Assembly: GCA_047639575.1 (NCBI GenBank)
Contig: JBLIOB010000154.1
Coordinates: 1-9,504, forward strand
DNA: 9,504 nucleotides
Direction: 5' to 3'
DNA from: JBLIOB01 sp047639575
GTDB lineage: Bacteria; Bacteroidota; Bacteroidia; Flavobacteriales_D; Parvicellaceae
The notes beneath the pieces are model-generated. The model was not told where the DNA came from, searched no databases, and was given only the letters and a program-made list of their open reading frames with translations. Shown here piece by piece: positions 1 through 6,670 of this stretch (positions are counted from its first letter, which is position 1; each line of letters begins with the position of its first letter). Position numbers and translations under genes: made by a program.

Positions 1-393
1 GAAGTAATCGTAATCCGATACGAAGGACCTAAAGGTGGACCAGGAATGCCCGAAATGCTGAAGCCAACGGCCGCTATAATGGGAGCCGGATTAGGAAACG
101 ATGTGGCTTTGATAACAGATGGTAGATTCTCTGGTGGAACACACGGCTTTGTTGTCGGACATGTAACTCCAGAGGCACAGGAGGGTGGCCCAATTGCATT
201 ACTTCAAAATGGTGATTTGATTATGATTGATGCGGAAAAAAACACGATAAAAGTTGAACTAACCAATGAAGAATTAGCCTTGCGAAAACAACGTTGGAAA
301 CAACCTCAACTTAAAGTTAGTCGAGGAGTTTTATATAAATATGCCAAAACAGTATCGTGCGCATCTGAGGGATGTGTAACGGACAATTTTTAA
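1..393 (+). CDS. ilvD: Dihydroxy-acid dehydratase, C-terminal part (5' end outside window)
   Basis: IlvD is the Fe-S enzyme that dehydrates 2,3-dihydroxy-isovalerate and 2,3-dihydroxy-3-methylvalerate to the keto acids leading to valine, leucine and isoleucine, in the cytoplasm. The open frame enters from base 1 and ends at TAA 391-393, so 130 codons of the C-terminal swivel domain are present; the first in-frame ATG (base 46) is internal, not a start. Visible family signatures are YEGPKGGPGMPEM near the left edge, then MGAGLG, then DGRFSGGTHGF with GH shortly after. The Ser of that motif (codon 130-132) corresponds to the conserved Ser proposed as catalytic base in the IlvD/Edd family. The end, ASEGCVTDNF, matches the usual IlvD terminus. 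The Fe-S cysteines lie upstream and cannot be checked. ilvB follows after 3 nt, so this is the upstream member of the ilv operon. Confidence 0.97.
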   Translation, partial: EVIVIRYEGPKGGPGMPEMLKPTAAIMGAGLGNDVALITDGRFSGGTHGFVVGHVTPEAQEGGPIALLQNGDLIMIDAEKNTIKVELTNEELALRKQRWKQPQLKVSRGVLYKYAKTVSCASEGCVTDNF

Positions 394-396
394 ATC

Positions 397-2139
397 ATGG
401 AAACAGTTACAAAAGAGCCGAAAAAGGCGGAATTAAAGAACGTTGCAAAACCAAGATCAATGAGTGGAGCTCAAGCTGTGGTTCAATCGCTTATTGCAGA
501 AGGAGTAGATTTGATGTTTGGGTATCCTGGTGGTGCTATAATGCCTGTTTATGACGCATTGTATGATTTTCAAAATGAGTTACATCATGTACTTACGAGA
601 CACGAACAAGGAGCAACACATGCCGCGCAAGGATACGCTCGTGCTACTGGAAAAGTTGGTGTTTGTATTGCTACTTCTGGTCCGGGAGCAACAAATCTGA
701 TAACAGGAATTGCAGATGCTCAAATTGACTCTACACCCCTAGTTTGTATAACTGGCCAAGTTTCTAGTCACTTACTGGGCTCGGATGCTTTCCAAGAAAC
801 AGATGTAGTTGGTATCAGCATGCCCGTGACCAAATGGAACTTTCAAGTAACAAGCGCTTCTGAAATCCCAGGAGCCATCGCAAAGGCATTTTACATTGCT
901 AGATCTGGGAGACCAGGGCCCGTTCTAATAGACATCACGAAAGATGCCCAGTTTGAACAGTTTGATTTTGAATACAAGCCTTTCAAATCAATGAGAAGTT
1001 ATGTGCCAAAAACCAAATTGGACATGAGTAAAGTGCGCGAAGCAGCTACGCTTATCAACTCAGCAGAAAAGCCACTCGTTCTATTTGGACAGGGCGTAAT
1101 ATTAAGTGAGGCCGAACAGGAATTCAAAGCCTTCATTGAGAAAACAGGAATTCCCGCTGCTTGGACTATAATGGGTTTGTCTGCCCTCGAATCCGACCAT
1201 GAACTGAATGTTGGAATGCTTGGCATGCATGGTAACTATGCACCCAATAAATTGACAAACGAATGTGATTTATTAATAGCTGTTGGGATGCGTTTTGACG
1301 ATCGTGTGACAGGAGATTTAGCCAGATACGCGAAACAAGCAAAAGTGATCCATTTGGAAATCGACCCTTCAGAAATTGGGAAAAACGTACCAGTAGATGT
1401 ACCTGTTCTCGGAGACGCTAAAAACGCACTAGCCGAATTAACAGAATTAGTATTGGATAATTCACATTCGGAATGGTTAAAAGAATTTAGAACCTTAGAA
1501 AAAGAAGAATTTAAAACAGTCATAAACGATGAACTAAACCCGAAGTCAGAAACGCTAACAATGGGCGAAGTGATCCATTCAGTAAATGCAGTTTCAAAAG
1601 GAGAGGCAATTGTTGTTACGGATGTAGGACAGCACCAAATGGTTACTTGCAGATATGCTAAGTTCAACCAAACCAAATCATCTATAACCTCAGGTGGCTT
1701 AGGCACTATGGGCTTCTGCCTTCCCGCTGCAATTGGCGCAAAATTGGGCAAGCCAGAAAGAGAGGTAGTAGCTGTGATTGGAGATGGTGGTTTTCAAATG
1801 ACGATACAGGAATTGGGGACAATTTATCAAACTCAGGCCAAGGTTAAAATCGTTGTATTAAATAACGAATTCCTAGGCATGGTAAGACAGTGGCAAGAGC
1901 TATTCTTTGATAAGAGATATGCTTCGACCGAAATGATCAATCCTGATTTTCAAACAATTGCGAAGGGCTATCACCTTGCAACAAAAAAAGTAACCGAAAG
2001 AGTGGAATTAGAAGCTGCTGTTAAAGAAATGATGAACCATGATGGAAGCTATTTCTTGGAAGTAATGGTTGGAAAAGAGAACAATGTTTTTCCAATGATA
2101 GCAACAGGCGCTTCAGTATCTGAAATAAGATTAAAGTAA
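397..2139 (+). CDS. ilvB: Acetolactate (acetohydroxyacid) synthase, large catalytic subunit
   Basis: This thiamine diphosphate enzyme condenses pyruvate with pyruvate (to 2-acetolactate) or with 2-oxobutanoate (to 2-aceto-2-hydroxybutanoate). The 580 residues match the family's usual length and contain all three ThDP-enzyme domains. The N-terminal pyrimidine-binding domain (about 22-190) has FGYPGGAIMPVYDAL, the RHEQGA motif with catalytic Glu70, and SGPGATN. A central domain (about 210-350) has GMRFDDRVTG. The PP-binding domain (about 385-560) has GDGGFQM at 462-468 with metal-ligand Asp463, and Asn489/Asn490 at the end of the ThDP motif. Trp499 sits in VRQWQELFF, the site contacted by AHAS-inhibiting herbicides. 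Residue 123 (GQVSSHLLG) is Ser where many homologues have Pro. The first 20 residues are a charged extension; ATG 397 is chosen because it lies 3 nt after the ilvD stop, although Met22 is possible. Its regulatory partner ilvN follows after 1 nt, suggesting translational coupling. Confidence 0.98.
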   Translation: METVTKEPKKAELKNVAKPRSMSGAQAVVQSLIAEGVDLMFGYPGGAIMPVYDALYDFQNELHHVLTRHEQGATHAAQGYARATGKVGVCIATSGPGATNLITGIADAQIDSTPLVCITGQVSSHLLGSDAFQETDVVGISMPVTKWNFQVTSASEIPGAIAKAFYIARSGRPGPVLIDITKDAQFEQFDFEYKPFKSMRSYVPKTKLDMSKVREAATLINSAEKPLVLFGQGVILSEAEQEFKAFIEKTGIPAAWTIMGLSALESDHELNVGMLGMHGNYAPNKLTNECDLLIAVGMRFDDRVTGDLARYAKQAKVIHLEIDPSEIGKNVPVDVPVLGDAKNALAELTELVLDNSHSEWLKEFRTLEKEEFKTVINDELNPKSETLTMGEVIHSVNAVSKGEAIVVTDVGQHQMVTCRYAKFNQTKSSITSGGLGTMGFCLPAAIGAKLGKPEREVVAVIGDGGFQMTIQELGTIYQTQAKVKIVVLNNEFLGMVRQWQELFFDKRYASTEMINPDFQTIAKGYHLATKKVTERVELEAAVKEMMNHDGSYFLEVMVGKENNVFPMIATGASVSEIRLK

Positions 2140-2140
2140 C

Positions 2141-2677
2141 ATGACTAAGAAACAATATACCATATCAGTTTTCACTGAAGACAGAGTCGGCCTCTTGAAT
2201 AGAGTCACGATAATCTTCACAAGAAGAAAAATTAACATCGATAGCTTAACAGCTTCGAACAGCGAGTTAGAAGGAGTTCACCGGTACACAATTGTGGTGG
2301 AGGAATCCGAAGAACGTGTTCAAAAAGCGGTGGCCCAATTAGAGAAGCAAGTTGAAGTATTGAAAGCAGTTTATCACGATTCTGAAAACATCGTTTATCA
2401 AGAAATTGCTTTGTATAAACTACCAACCGACTCCCTTGTACTAGGAGGAAAAGCAGAAGGAATAGTTAGAGCTCATAATGCAAGAATATTAAGTGTGGAA
2501 AAACACTTTACGGTCGTGGAAAAAACGGGACATAAAGAAGAAACAGCAGCCCTTTTTGATGCTTTGGAACCTCATGGATTATTAGAATTCGTGAGATCAG
2601 GAAGGGTTGCGATTACAAAACCAATGAAAACGCTTCAGACTTACATCGAAGAGATGCAGGAACAGGCAATGAATTAA
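2141..2677 (+). CDS. ilvN: Acetolactate synthase, small regulatory subunit
   Basis: This subunit binds the IlvB catalytic subunit, raises its activity and confers feedback inhibition, typically by valine. The 178 residues show an N-terminal ACT domain (about 5-77) with EDRVGLLNRV and NIDSLT, followed by the C-terminal acetolactate-synthase small-subunit domain (about 83-165), so this is a full two-domain form rather than the short E. coli IlvN type. Compared by eye with E. coli IlvH, the valine-site Gly14 and Asn29 are kept (Gly17, Asn32), while Asn11 aligns with Asp14; valine regulation is therefore likely but its strength cannot be inferred. The start ATG lies one base after the ilvB stop, which suggests coupled translation in a 1:1 enzyme complex. 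The symbol could equally be ilvH, since naming differs between genomes. A 31-nt A-rich gap separates it from ilvC. Confidence 0.96.
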   Translation: MTKKQYTISVFTEDRVGLLNRVTIIFTRRKINIDSLTASNSELEGVHRYTIVVEESEERVQKAVAQLEKQVEVLKAVYHDSENIVYQEIALYKLPTDSLVLGGKAEGIVRAHNARILSVEKHFTVVEKTGHKEETAALFDALEPHGLLEFVRSGRVAITKPMKTLQTYIEEMQEQAMN

Positions 2678-2708
2678 AAAATAAAACAAAGACTTAAAAA
2701 CTAGAAAA

Positions 2709-3755
2709 ATGGCAAAGTTAAATTTCGGAGGAGTAGAAGAAAACGTAGTAACAAGAAGCGAATTTCCACTCGAAAAAGCACAGGAAGTATTAAAAAACGA
2801 AACGATCGCTGTACTTGGGTACGGTGTTCAAGGACCGGGACAATCATTAAATCTTAAAGACAACGGATTTAAAGTAATTGTCGGTCAAAGAAAAAACTCG
2901 AAATCATGGGACAAGGCTGTTGCAGATGGATGGGTTCCGGGCGAGACATTGTTTGAATTGGCAGAAGCTACCCAAAAAGCAACTATAGTTCAGTATTTAC
3001 TATCAGACGCTGGACAAATTCAACAATGGGAGACGGTAAAGGCCAACTTAAATGAAGGTGATTTACTTTATTTCTCTCATGGGTTTGGAGTTACATATAG
3101 TGACAAAACGGGAATCATTCCTCCTTCGAATGTAGATGTTGCATTAGTAGCACCTAAAGGTTCAGGGACCTCTTTAAGAAGAATGTTTTTGGAAGGAAAA
3201 GGATTGAATTCAAGCATTGCTGTATATCAAGATTCAACCGGTAATGCTTGGGAACGAGTCACAGCATTAGGCATTGCGATTGGTTCAGGATACTTGTTTG
3301 AAACAGATTTCAAAAAAGAGGTTTACTCAGATCTGACTGGTGAAAGAGGAATCTTAATGGGAGCACTTGCTGGACTGTTTGAGGCACAGTATAACGTACT
3401 TCGTAAACACGGGCATTCTCCTTCCGAAGCATTCAACGAAACTGTTGAAGAATTGACCCAAAGTTTAATGCCTTTAGTTGCAGAAAATGGAATGGATTGG
3501 ATGTATGCAAATACTTCAACAACAGCGCAAAGGGGAGCATTAGATTGGCGGCATAAATTCAGAGATGCTACTACGCCAGTATTCGAAGAATTATATGAAA
3601 GAGTGGCCTCTGGAAAAGAGGCAGAGGTTGTTATCGAAGCTAACCAGAAAGAAGACTACCGAGTTAAGCTGGAAGCCGAATTGAAAGAAATAGAACAATC
3701 AGAAATGTGGCAAGCAGGCAAAACTGTTCGTCAACTTAGACCAGAGCATGCTTAA
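2709..3755 (+). CDS. ilvC: Ketol-acid reductoisomerase
   Basis: IlvC carries out the Mg-dependent alkyl migration and NAD(P)H-dependent reduction of acetohydroxy acids to dihydroxy acids, between IlvBN and IlvD. The 348-residue length fits a single-knot class I enzyme. The N-terminal Rossmann domain has GYGVQGPGQ (37-45) as the dinucleotide-binding turn, and GQRKNSKSW after the second strand, whose basic and Ser residues suggest NADPH preference (inference). SHGFG (123-127) and APKGSGTSLRR (148-158) are family landmarks. The C-terminal domain has SDLTGERG with the expected metal ligands Asp208 and Glu212, FNETVEEL with Glu244 and Glu248, and Ser270 in NTSTTAQRG at the conserved substrate-binding Ser position. 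No active-site residue appears missing. The ATG is preceded by an A-rich stretch (AACTAGAAAA) rather than a Shine-Dalgarno sequence. The last 8 nt overlap the start of ilvA. Confidence 0.98.
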   Translation: MAKLNFGGVEENVVTRSEFPLEKAQEVLKNETIAVLGYGVQGPGQSLNLKDNGFKVIVGQRKNSKSWDKAVADGWVPGETLFELAEATQKATIVQYLLSDAGQIQQWETVKANLNEGDLLYFSHGFGVTYSDKTGIIPPSNVDVALVAPKGSGTSLRRMFLEGKGLNSSIAVYQDSTGNAWERVTALGIAIGSGYLFETDFKKEVYSDLTGERGILMGALAGLFEAQYNVLRKHGHSPSEAFNETVEELTQSLMPLVAENGMDWMYANTSTTAQRGALDWRHKFRDATTPVFEELYERVASGKEAEVVIEANQKEDYRVKLEAELKEIEQSEMWQAGKTVRQLRPEHA

Positions 3756-4998
3756 GCTAACCGATACATATTTGGACGTAGACCAAGCAGCAGAAACTCT
3801 TAAAGGGGTTTCTGTTGTTACTCCGCTTCAGAAGAATCAAACTTGGTCTGATCGACTAAATTGTGAAGTCTTCCTAAAACGAGAAGACCTTCAAGTCGTA
3901 CGATCGTACAAAATTAGAGGCGCTTACAACAAAATGTCCTCACTTTCAAAAATGGAATTGAATGACGGAATCGTTTGCGCGAGTGCAGGAAACCACGCGC
4001 AAGGCGTGGCTTACTCCTGTGCATTGCTGAAAGTAAATGGCGTGATTTTCATGCCCACTCCAACGCCAAAACAAAAGCTTGAGCAAGTTGAAATGTTTGG
4101 TGGAGAATTTATCAAAGTTATACTTGAGGGAGACACTTTCGATGAAGCTGCAAAAGCTGCTTATGAATATTGCGATGAGAACAACCTCACTTTCATTCAT
4201 CCTTTTAATGACACAAAAGTGATTGAAGGACAGGCAACAGTCGGCCGAGAAATCCTGCAGCAGATAGCTCGTTTTCCAGACTACATATTTGTCCCTGTTG
4301 GAGGTGGCGGTCTCGCCTCAGGAGTAGCTTTTATAGTAAAGGCTATTTCAAAAAAAACAAAGATTATAGGAGTGGAGCCTGAGGGCGCTGCTTCCTTCAC
4401 AGCAGCAAAAAAAGCAGGCTACCCTGTTAAATTAAAAGCTATTGACAAGTTTATAGATGGTGCGGCAGTTCAAGAAATGGGTAATCTGACTTTTGAAATG
4501 TGCAATGAACTTTTAGACGACATTATAACAGTATCAGAAGGGGCTGTTTGTACGACAATACTTGATTTATACAACAGGGATGCCATAGTGGTTGAACCAG
4601 CCGGAGCACTAGCATTAACGGGGGCAAAACAATATAAGCTTCCAGCTGGATCCATGGTCGTGGCAGTTATGTCTGGAAGTAATAACGACATCACTCGTAT
4701 GGAGGAAATAAAGGAACGAAGTCTTCTGAATGAAGGCCACAAGCATTACTTCTTGGTTTCATTTCCACAAAGATCTGGAGCATTAAAAGACTTTGTGAAT
4801 GACGTTTTATCAGATGGTGACGACATCACGTATTTCGAATATGCGAAGAAGCATAATCGAGAAAAAGGTCCGGTAAAAATTGGAGTCTATCTGGCTAAAA
4901 AGGAAAATCTAGAAAGGCTAAGATCCAAGATGACTAAGCTAGGCTTCAAGCATGAGTACATGAATGATAAACCAGAAGTGTTGACCTATTTTCTCTGA
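3748..4998 (+). CDS. ilvA: Threonine ammonia-lyase (threonine dehydratase), biosynthetic short form
   Basis: This PLP enzyme converts threonine to 2-oxobutanoate and ammonia, the entry step to isoleucine, supplying one substrate of the acetolactate synthase encoded upstream. The 416 residues contain a fold-type II PLP domain (about 15-320) with the PLP lysine Lys55 in SYKIRGAYNK, the Asn loop SAGNHAQGVA (79-88), the phosphate-binding loop GGGGLASG (185-192) and SGSNND (309-314). A single ACT-like regulatory domain follows (about 330-416, starting YFLVSFPQRSGAL). The much longer E. coli IlvA carries two such domains, so this resembles the short form found in Bacillus and Corynebacterium. Retention of the C-terminal domain supports a biosynthetic, isoleucine-regulated enzyme rather than a catabolic TdcB; serine may also be used. 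The start ATG lies inside the final codons of ilvC (8-nt overlap, different frame), consistent with termination-reinitiation. It is the last visible gene of the operon. Confidence 0.96.
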   Translation: MLKLTDTYLDVDQAAETLKGVSVVTPLQKNQTWSDRLNCEVFLKREDLQVVRSYKIRGAYNKMSSLSKMELNDGIVCASAGNHAQGVAYSCALLKVNGVIFMPTPTPKQKLEQVEMFGGEFIKVILEGDTFDEAAKAAYEYCDENNLTFIHPFNDTKVIEGQATVGREILQQIARFPDYIFVPVGGGGLASGVAFIVKAISKKTKIIGVEPEGAASFTAAKKAGYPVKLKAIDKFIDGAAVQEMGNLTFEMCNELLDDIITVSEGAVCTTILDLYNRDAIVVEPAGALALTGAKQYKLPAGSMVVAVMSGSNNDITRMEEIKERSLLNEGHKHYFLVSFPQRSGALKDFVNDVLSDGDDITYFEYAKKHNREKGPVKIGVYLAKKENLERLRSKMTKLGFKHEYMNDKPEVLTYFL

Positions 4999-5037
4999 TC
5001 AGACCTTTGATAACAAGGCCCAAATGTAGCTTATTAT

Positions 5038-6510
5038 CTAATCAATTTTACTTTTAAAATATGTGACAAAATCGAATTTATTTAGCAAATCTTTTTCGAA
5101 TGGATCATCCTTGTACTTTTCCAATTCCATTCCAAGCAAGTGAAGGATATTATTACGTTCAGATCTAACATTTGTACCTATCAACCGTTCAATTGCCGGA
5201 ATCAGTAATTCCTCAACTTTATATAGTTTGTTTTTGTTCTTTAACTTCTTTTGAAATGAAACTAATCGATAATCCAAAAGCCTATAATTCTCTAGCTCAT
5301 AGTGAATTATAATTTCGAACAACTCCGTTGCGAAAATTAAATCCTCTCTTAACACATTGAAATCAACCGAGTTTAATGTTTCATTGTTCCAGTATAAAGC
5401 TTTTTTATAATCCTTTAAATTCATTGATATTGAGGTACACATACCAAGCAACAATGGCCTAATATTAGGACTTAATTCAAAAGATTTTCGAGCATAATCT
5501 TCTTCAAAATCTTGCATTAATGGTGCCGCCTTATCATATTGTTTGCTTATTAAATACTTTAACATCCAAAGATTATAAAATCGCTCTTTCACGTAAGTTT
5601 CTTCTCCAATATTACGGGGCTTTAAACTTTTGAATGCCTCCATATGTTTTGCAAAATCATCGTATTTCCCTTGAAAAATTAATACGGCAATAAAACGATA
5701 TAGCACAGTTAGGTACTGCTTCAAATCACTGTCCTTCTCATGTTTTGCATCATCAAACATTAGCAAGACCCTAGACGTTAAGTCATGAGATTTTTTCAAA
5801 TTACCAATTGCAAAATATGCTGTTGAAAGTCCTTGTAAGTTAAAATAATTTGTAGAGTTTTCTAAAGTCTTTGACTTCAATACTTCCTCTTTAGAGTCAA
5901 TAAATTTTGTGTAAAATATTGATTCTTCTTCTGATCGTGCTGCCCCTTTTAAAAAATAATGCAAATTGACCCGATGATAATCATTAAAGGCTCGCATGTA
6001 TGACTTATTATCCTCATTAACGATCACTTCCTCCTGCTGAAACTCTTCAAAACATTTCAAACATTCTTGGTAGTTTTTCTGACCCATAAGGGCCTTGATT
6101 TCCTTAAAATACAAATCCGTTTTAAACAAAAATCGTTCATGTTTTTCTACATCTGTTTTTAATTTTGCAATCATCTTCAAAGCTTGTTTGAAGAGCTCTT
6201 TAGAAATTAAATACTCGATTTTAAGTGCCGTTGTGTAATAGACAGAATCAAATATTGAATTAGAAGAACTAACTACCTCTAAGATCCGATGGTAGAGTTG
6301 ATGTTTCGTAGAAGCCAAATTTTTAATCAAAATTGGCTTCAATTTTTCCTCCAGCACAAGATCAGAATTAATTGACTTGGAACAAACTACGCTAAAAACG
6401 CTTTTCAAATTATTACTTCGCCCAACACTGGACTGAAGGTTTACGGTTATAAGTCTCTTTTCAGCAGTGCTTAAGCCATGAATAAGTTGATACAACCCAT
6501 TATTTGCCAT
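5038..6510 (-). CDS. Predicted TPR-like alpha-solenoid protein, Bacteroidota family of unknown function
   Basis: I do not recognise a function. From ATG 6510 the product is 490 residues, lysine-rich, almost entirely helical and without signal peptide or membrane segment, so probably cytoplasmic. Helix pairs resembling degenerate TPR units recur, for example AYFAIGNLKKSHDL, VLIFQGKYDDFAKHM, YLISKQYDKAAPLM and SMNLKDYKKALYW, which suggests a protein-binding scaffold. The N-terminus (LYQLIHGLSTAEKRLI, then LIKNLASTKHQLYHRIL) and the C-terminus (FDFVTYFKSKI) resemble, from memory, a family found in many Bacteroidota that begins LxxLIxSLxxxEKRxFK and ends near FDFxxWxxSKI. That resemblance favours the start at 6510. 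An in-frame ATG at 6582 would add 24 hydrophobic residues with no family likeness. The gene is convergent with ilvA and divergent from the 6671 gene, so it is probably its own transcription unit. The 60-base row 5401-5460 is 18/60 G+C against 23/60 in an ilvB row (1261-1320); this may simply reflect lysine-rich coding. Confidence 0.85.
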   Translation of the reverse strand: MANNGLYQLIHGLSTAEKRLITVNLQSSVGRSNNLKSVFSVVCSKSINSDLVLEEKLKPILIKNLASTKHQLYHRILEVVSSSNSIFDSVYYTTALKIEYLISKELFKQALKMIAKLKTDVEKHERFLFKTDLYFKEIKALMGQKNYQECLKCFEEFQQEEVIVNEDNKSYMRAFNDYHRVNLHYFLKGAARSEEESIFYTKFIDSKEEVLKSKTLENSTNYFNLQGLSTAYFAIGNLKKSHDLTSRVLLMFDDAKHEKDSDLKQYLTVLYRFIAVLIFQGKYDDFAKHMEAFKSLKPRNIGEETYVKERFYNLWMLKYLISKQYDKAAPLMQDFEEDYARKSFELSPNIRPLLLGMCTSISMNLKDYKKALYWNNETLNSVDFNVLREDLIFATELFEIIIHYELENYRLLDYRLVSFQKKLKNKNKLYKVEELLIPAIERLIGTNVRSERNNILHLLGMELEKYKDDPFEKDLLNKFDFVTYFKSKID

Positions 6511-6587
6511 AACATGTATTACTATAGTCACTAATATACTGTTAATATGAGACTTAACTACATTAAATTGATTTTTAAACATGTATT
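6511..6587. repeat. Direct repeat AACATGTATT (two copies)
   Basis: The decamer AACATGTATT occurs at 6511-6520 and again at 6578-6587, start to start 67 bases. Its core ACATGT is palindromic. The first copy directly abuts the start codon of the minus-strand gene; the second covers the alternative upstream ATG of that same gene (6582). It could be a protein-binding site or a relic of a small duplication, but in AT-rich DNA chance is a real possibility. Confidence 0.35.
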
Positions 6588-6602
6588 TAAATGGATAATT
6601 AG

Positions 6603-6634
6603 TTTGAAATTGGAACTAAGTCCGATTATTTTTG
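6603..6634 (+). promoter_or_regulatory. Predicted Bacteroidota-type promoter (TTTG-N20-TATTTTTG)
   Basis: TTTG at 6603-6606 and TATTTTTG at 6627-6634 match the -33 TTTG and -7 TAnnTTTG elements of the Bacteroidota primary sigma factor, separated by 20 bases, close to the known spacing. Transcription would start near 6640, leaving a leader of roughly 30 bases before ATG 6671, preceded by the A-rich AAGAAAATAAA typical of translation starts in this phylum. It probably serves the 6671 gene and, since no gap follows, also the two ORFs after it. Confidence 0.65.
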
Positions 6635-6670
6635 ATATCAGTTTTGTAGTCAGGCACTTAAGAAAATAAA

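Larger units (their letters stand above)
6511..6670. other. Divergent intergenic region between the solenoid gene and the exported C25-like gene
   Basis: These 160 AT-rich bases lie between two outward-facing starts (6510 minus, 6671 plus) and should carry both promoters. A Bacteroidota-type promoter is visible for the plus strand (annotated separately). On the minus strand I found no exact TAnnTTTG, and CAAA does not occur on the plus strand here, so the promoter of the minus gene is undefined. A ten-base direct repeat is also present (annotated separately). Confidence 0.7.

Noticed and set aside
372..554. Plus-strand 60-codon frame spanning the ilvD/ilvB junction
   Set aside because: Overlaps both ilv genes out of frame; its Cys/Trp/Ser-rich translation has no recognisable feature.
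999..1751. Open frames on the minus strand inside ilvB (999-1226 and 1236-1751)
   Set aside because: They lie wholly opposite a clearly coding, motif-rich ilvB and show no recognisable domain, signal peptide or upstream signal; they are codon shadows.
2232..4742. Minus-strand open frames opposite ilvN (2232-2426) and ilvA (3946-4200, 4470-4742)
   Set aside because: Antisense to confident genes, low-complexity translations and no family likeness.
4999..5040. Possible bidirectional terminator between convergent ilvA and the solenoid gene
   Set aside because: Only CCTT/AAGG (5004-5007 with 5015-5018) and GATAA/TTATC (5009-5013 with 5034-5038) pairings were found, too weak, and there is no U-tract after a stable stem.
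6511..6582. Extended start of the minus-strand gene at ATG 6582 (24 extra residues with a hydrophobic stretch)
   Set aside because: The extra residues lack a proper signal peptide end and precede the conserved-looking N-terminal block; a cytoplasmic solenoid starting at 6510 is more consistent.
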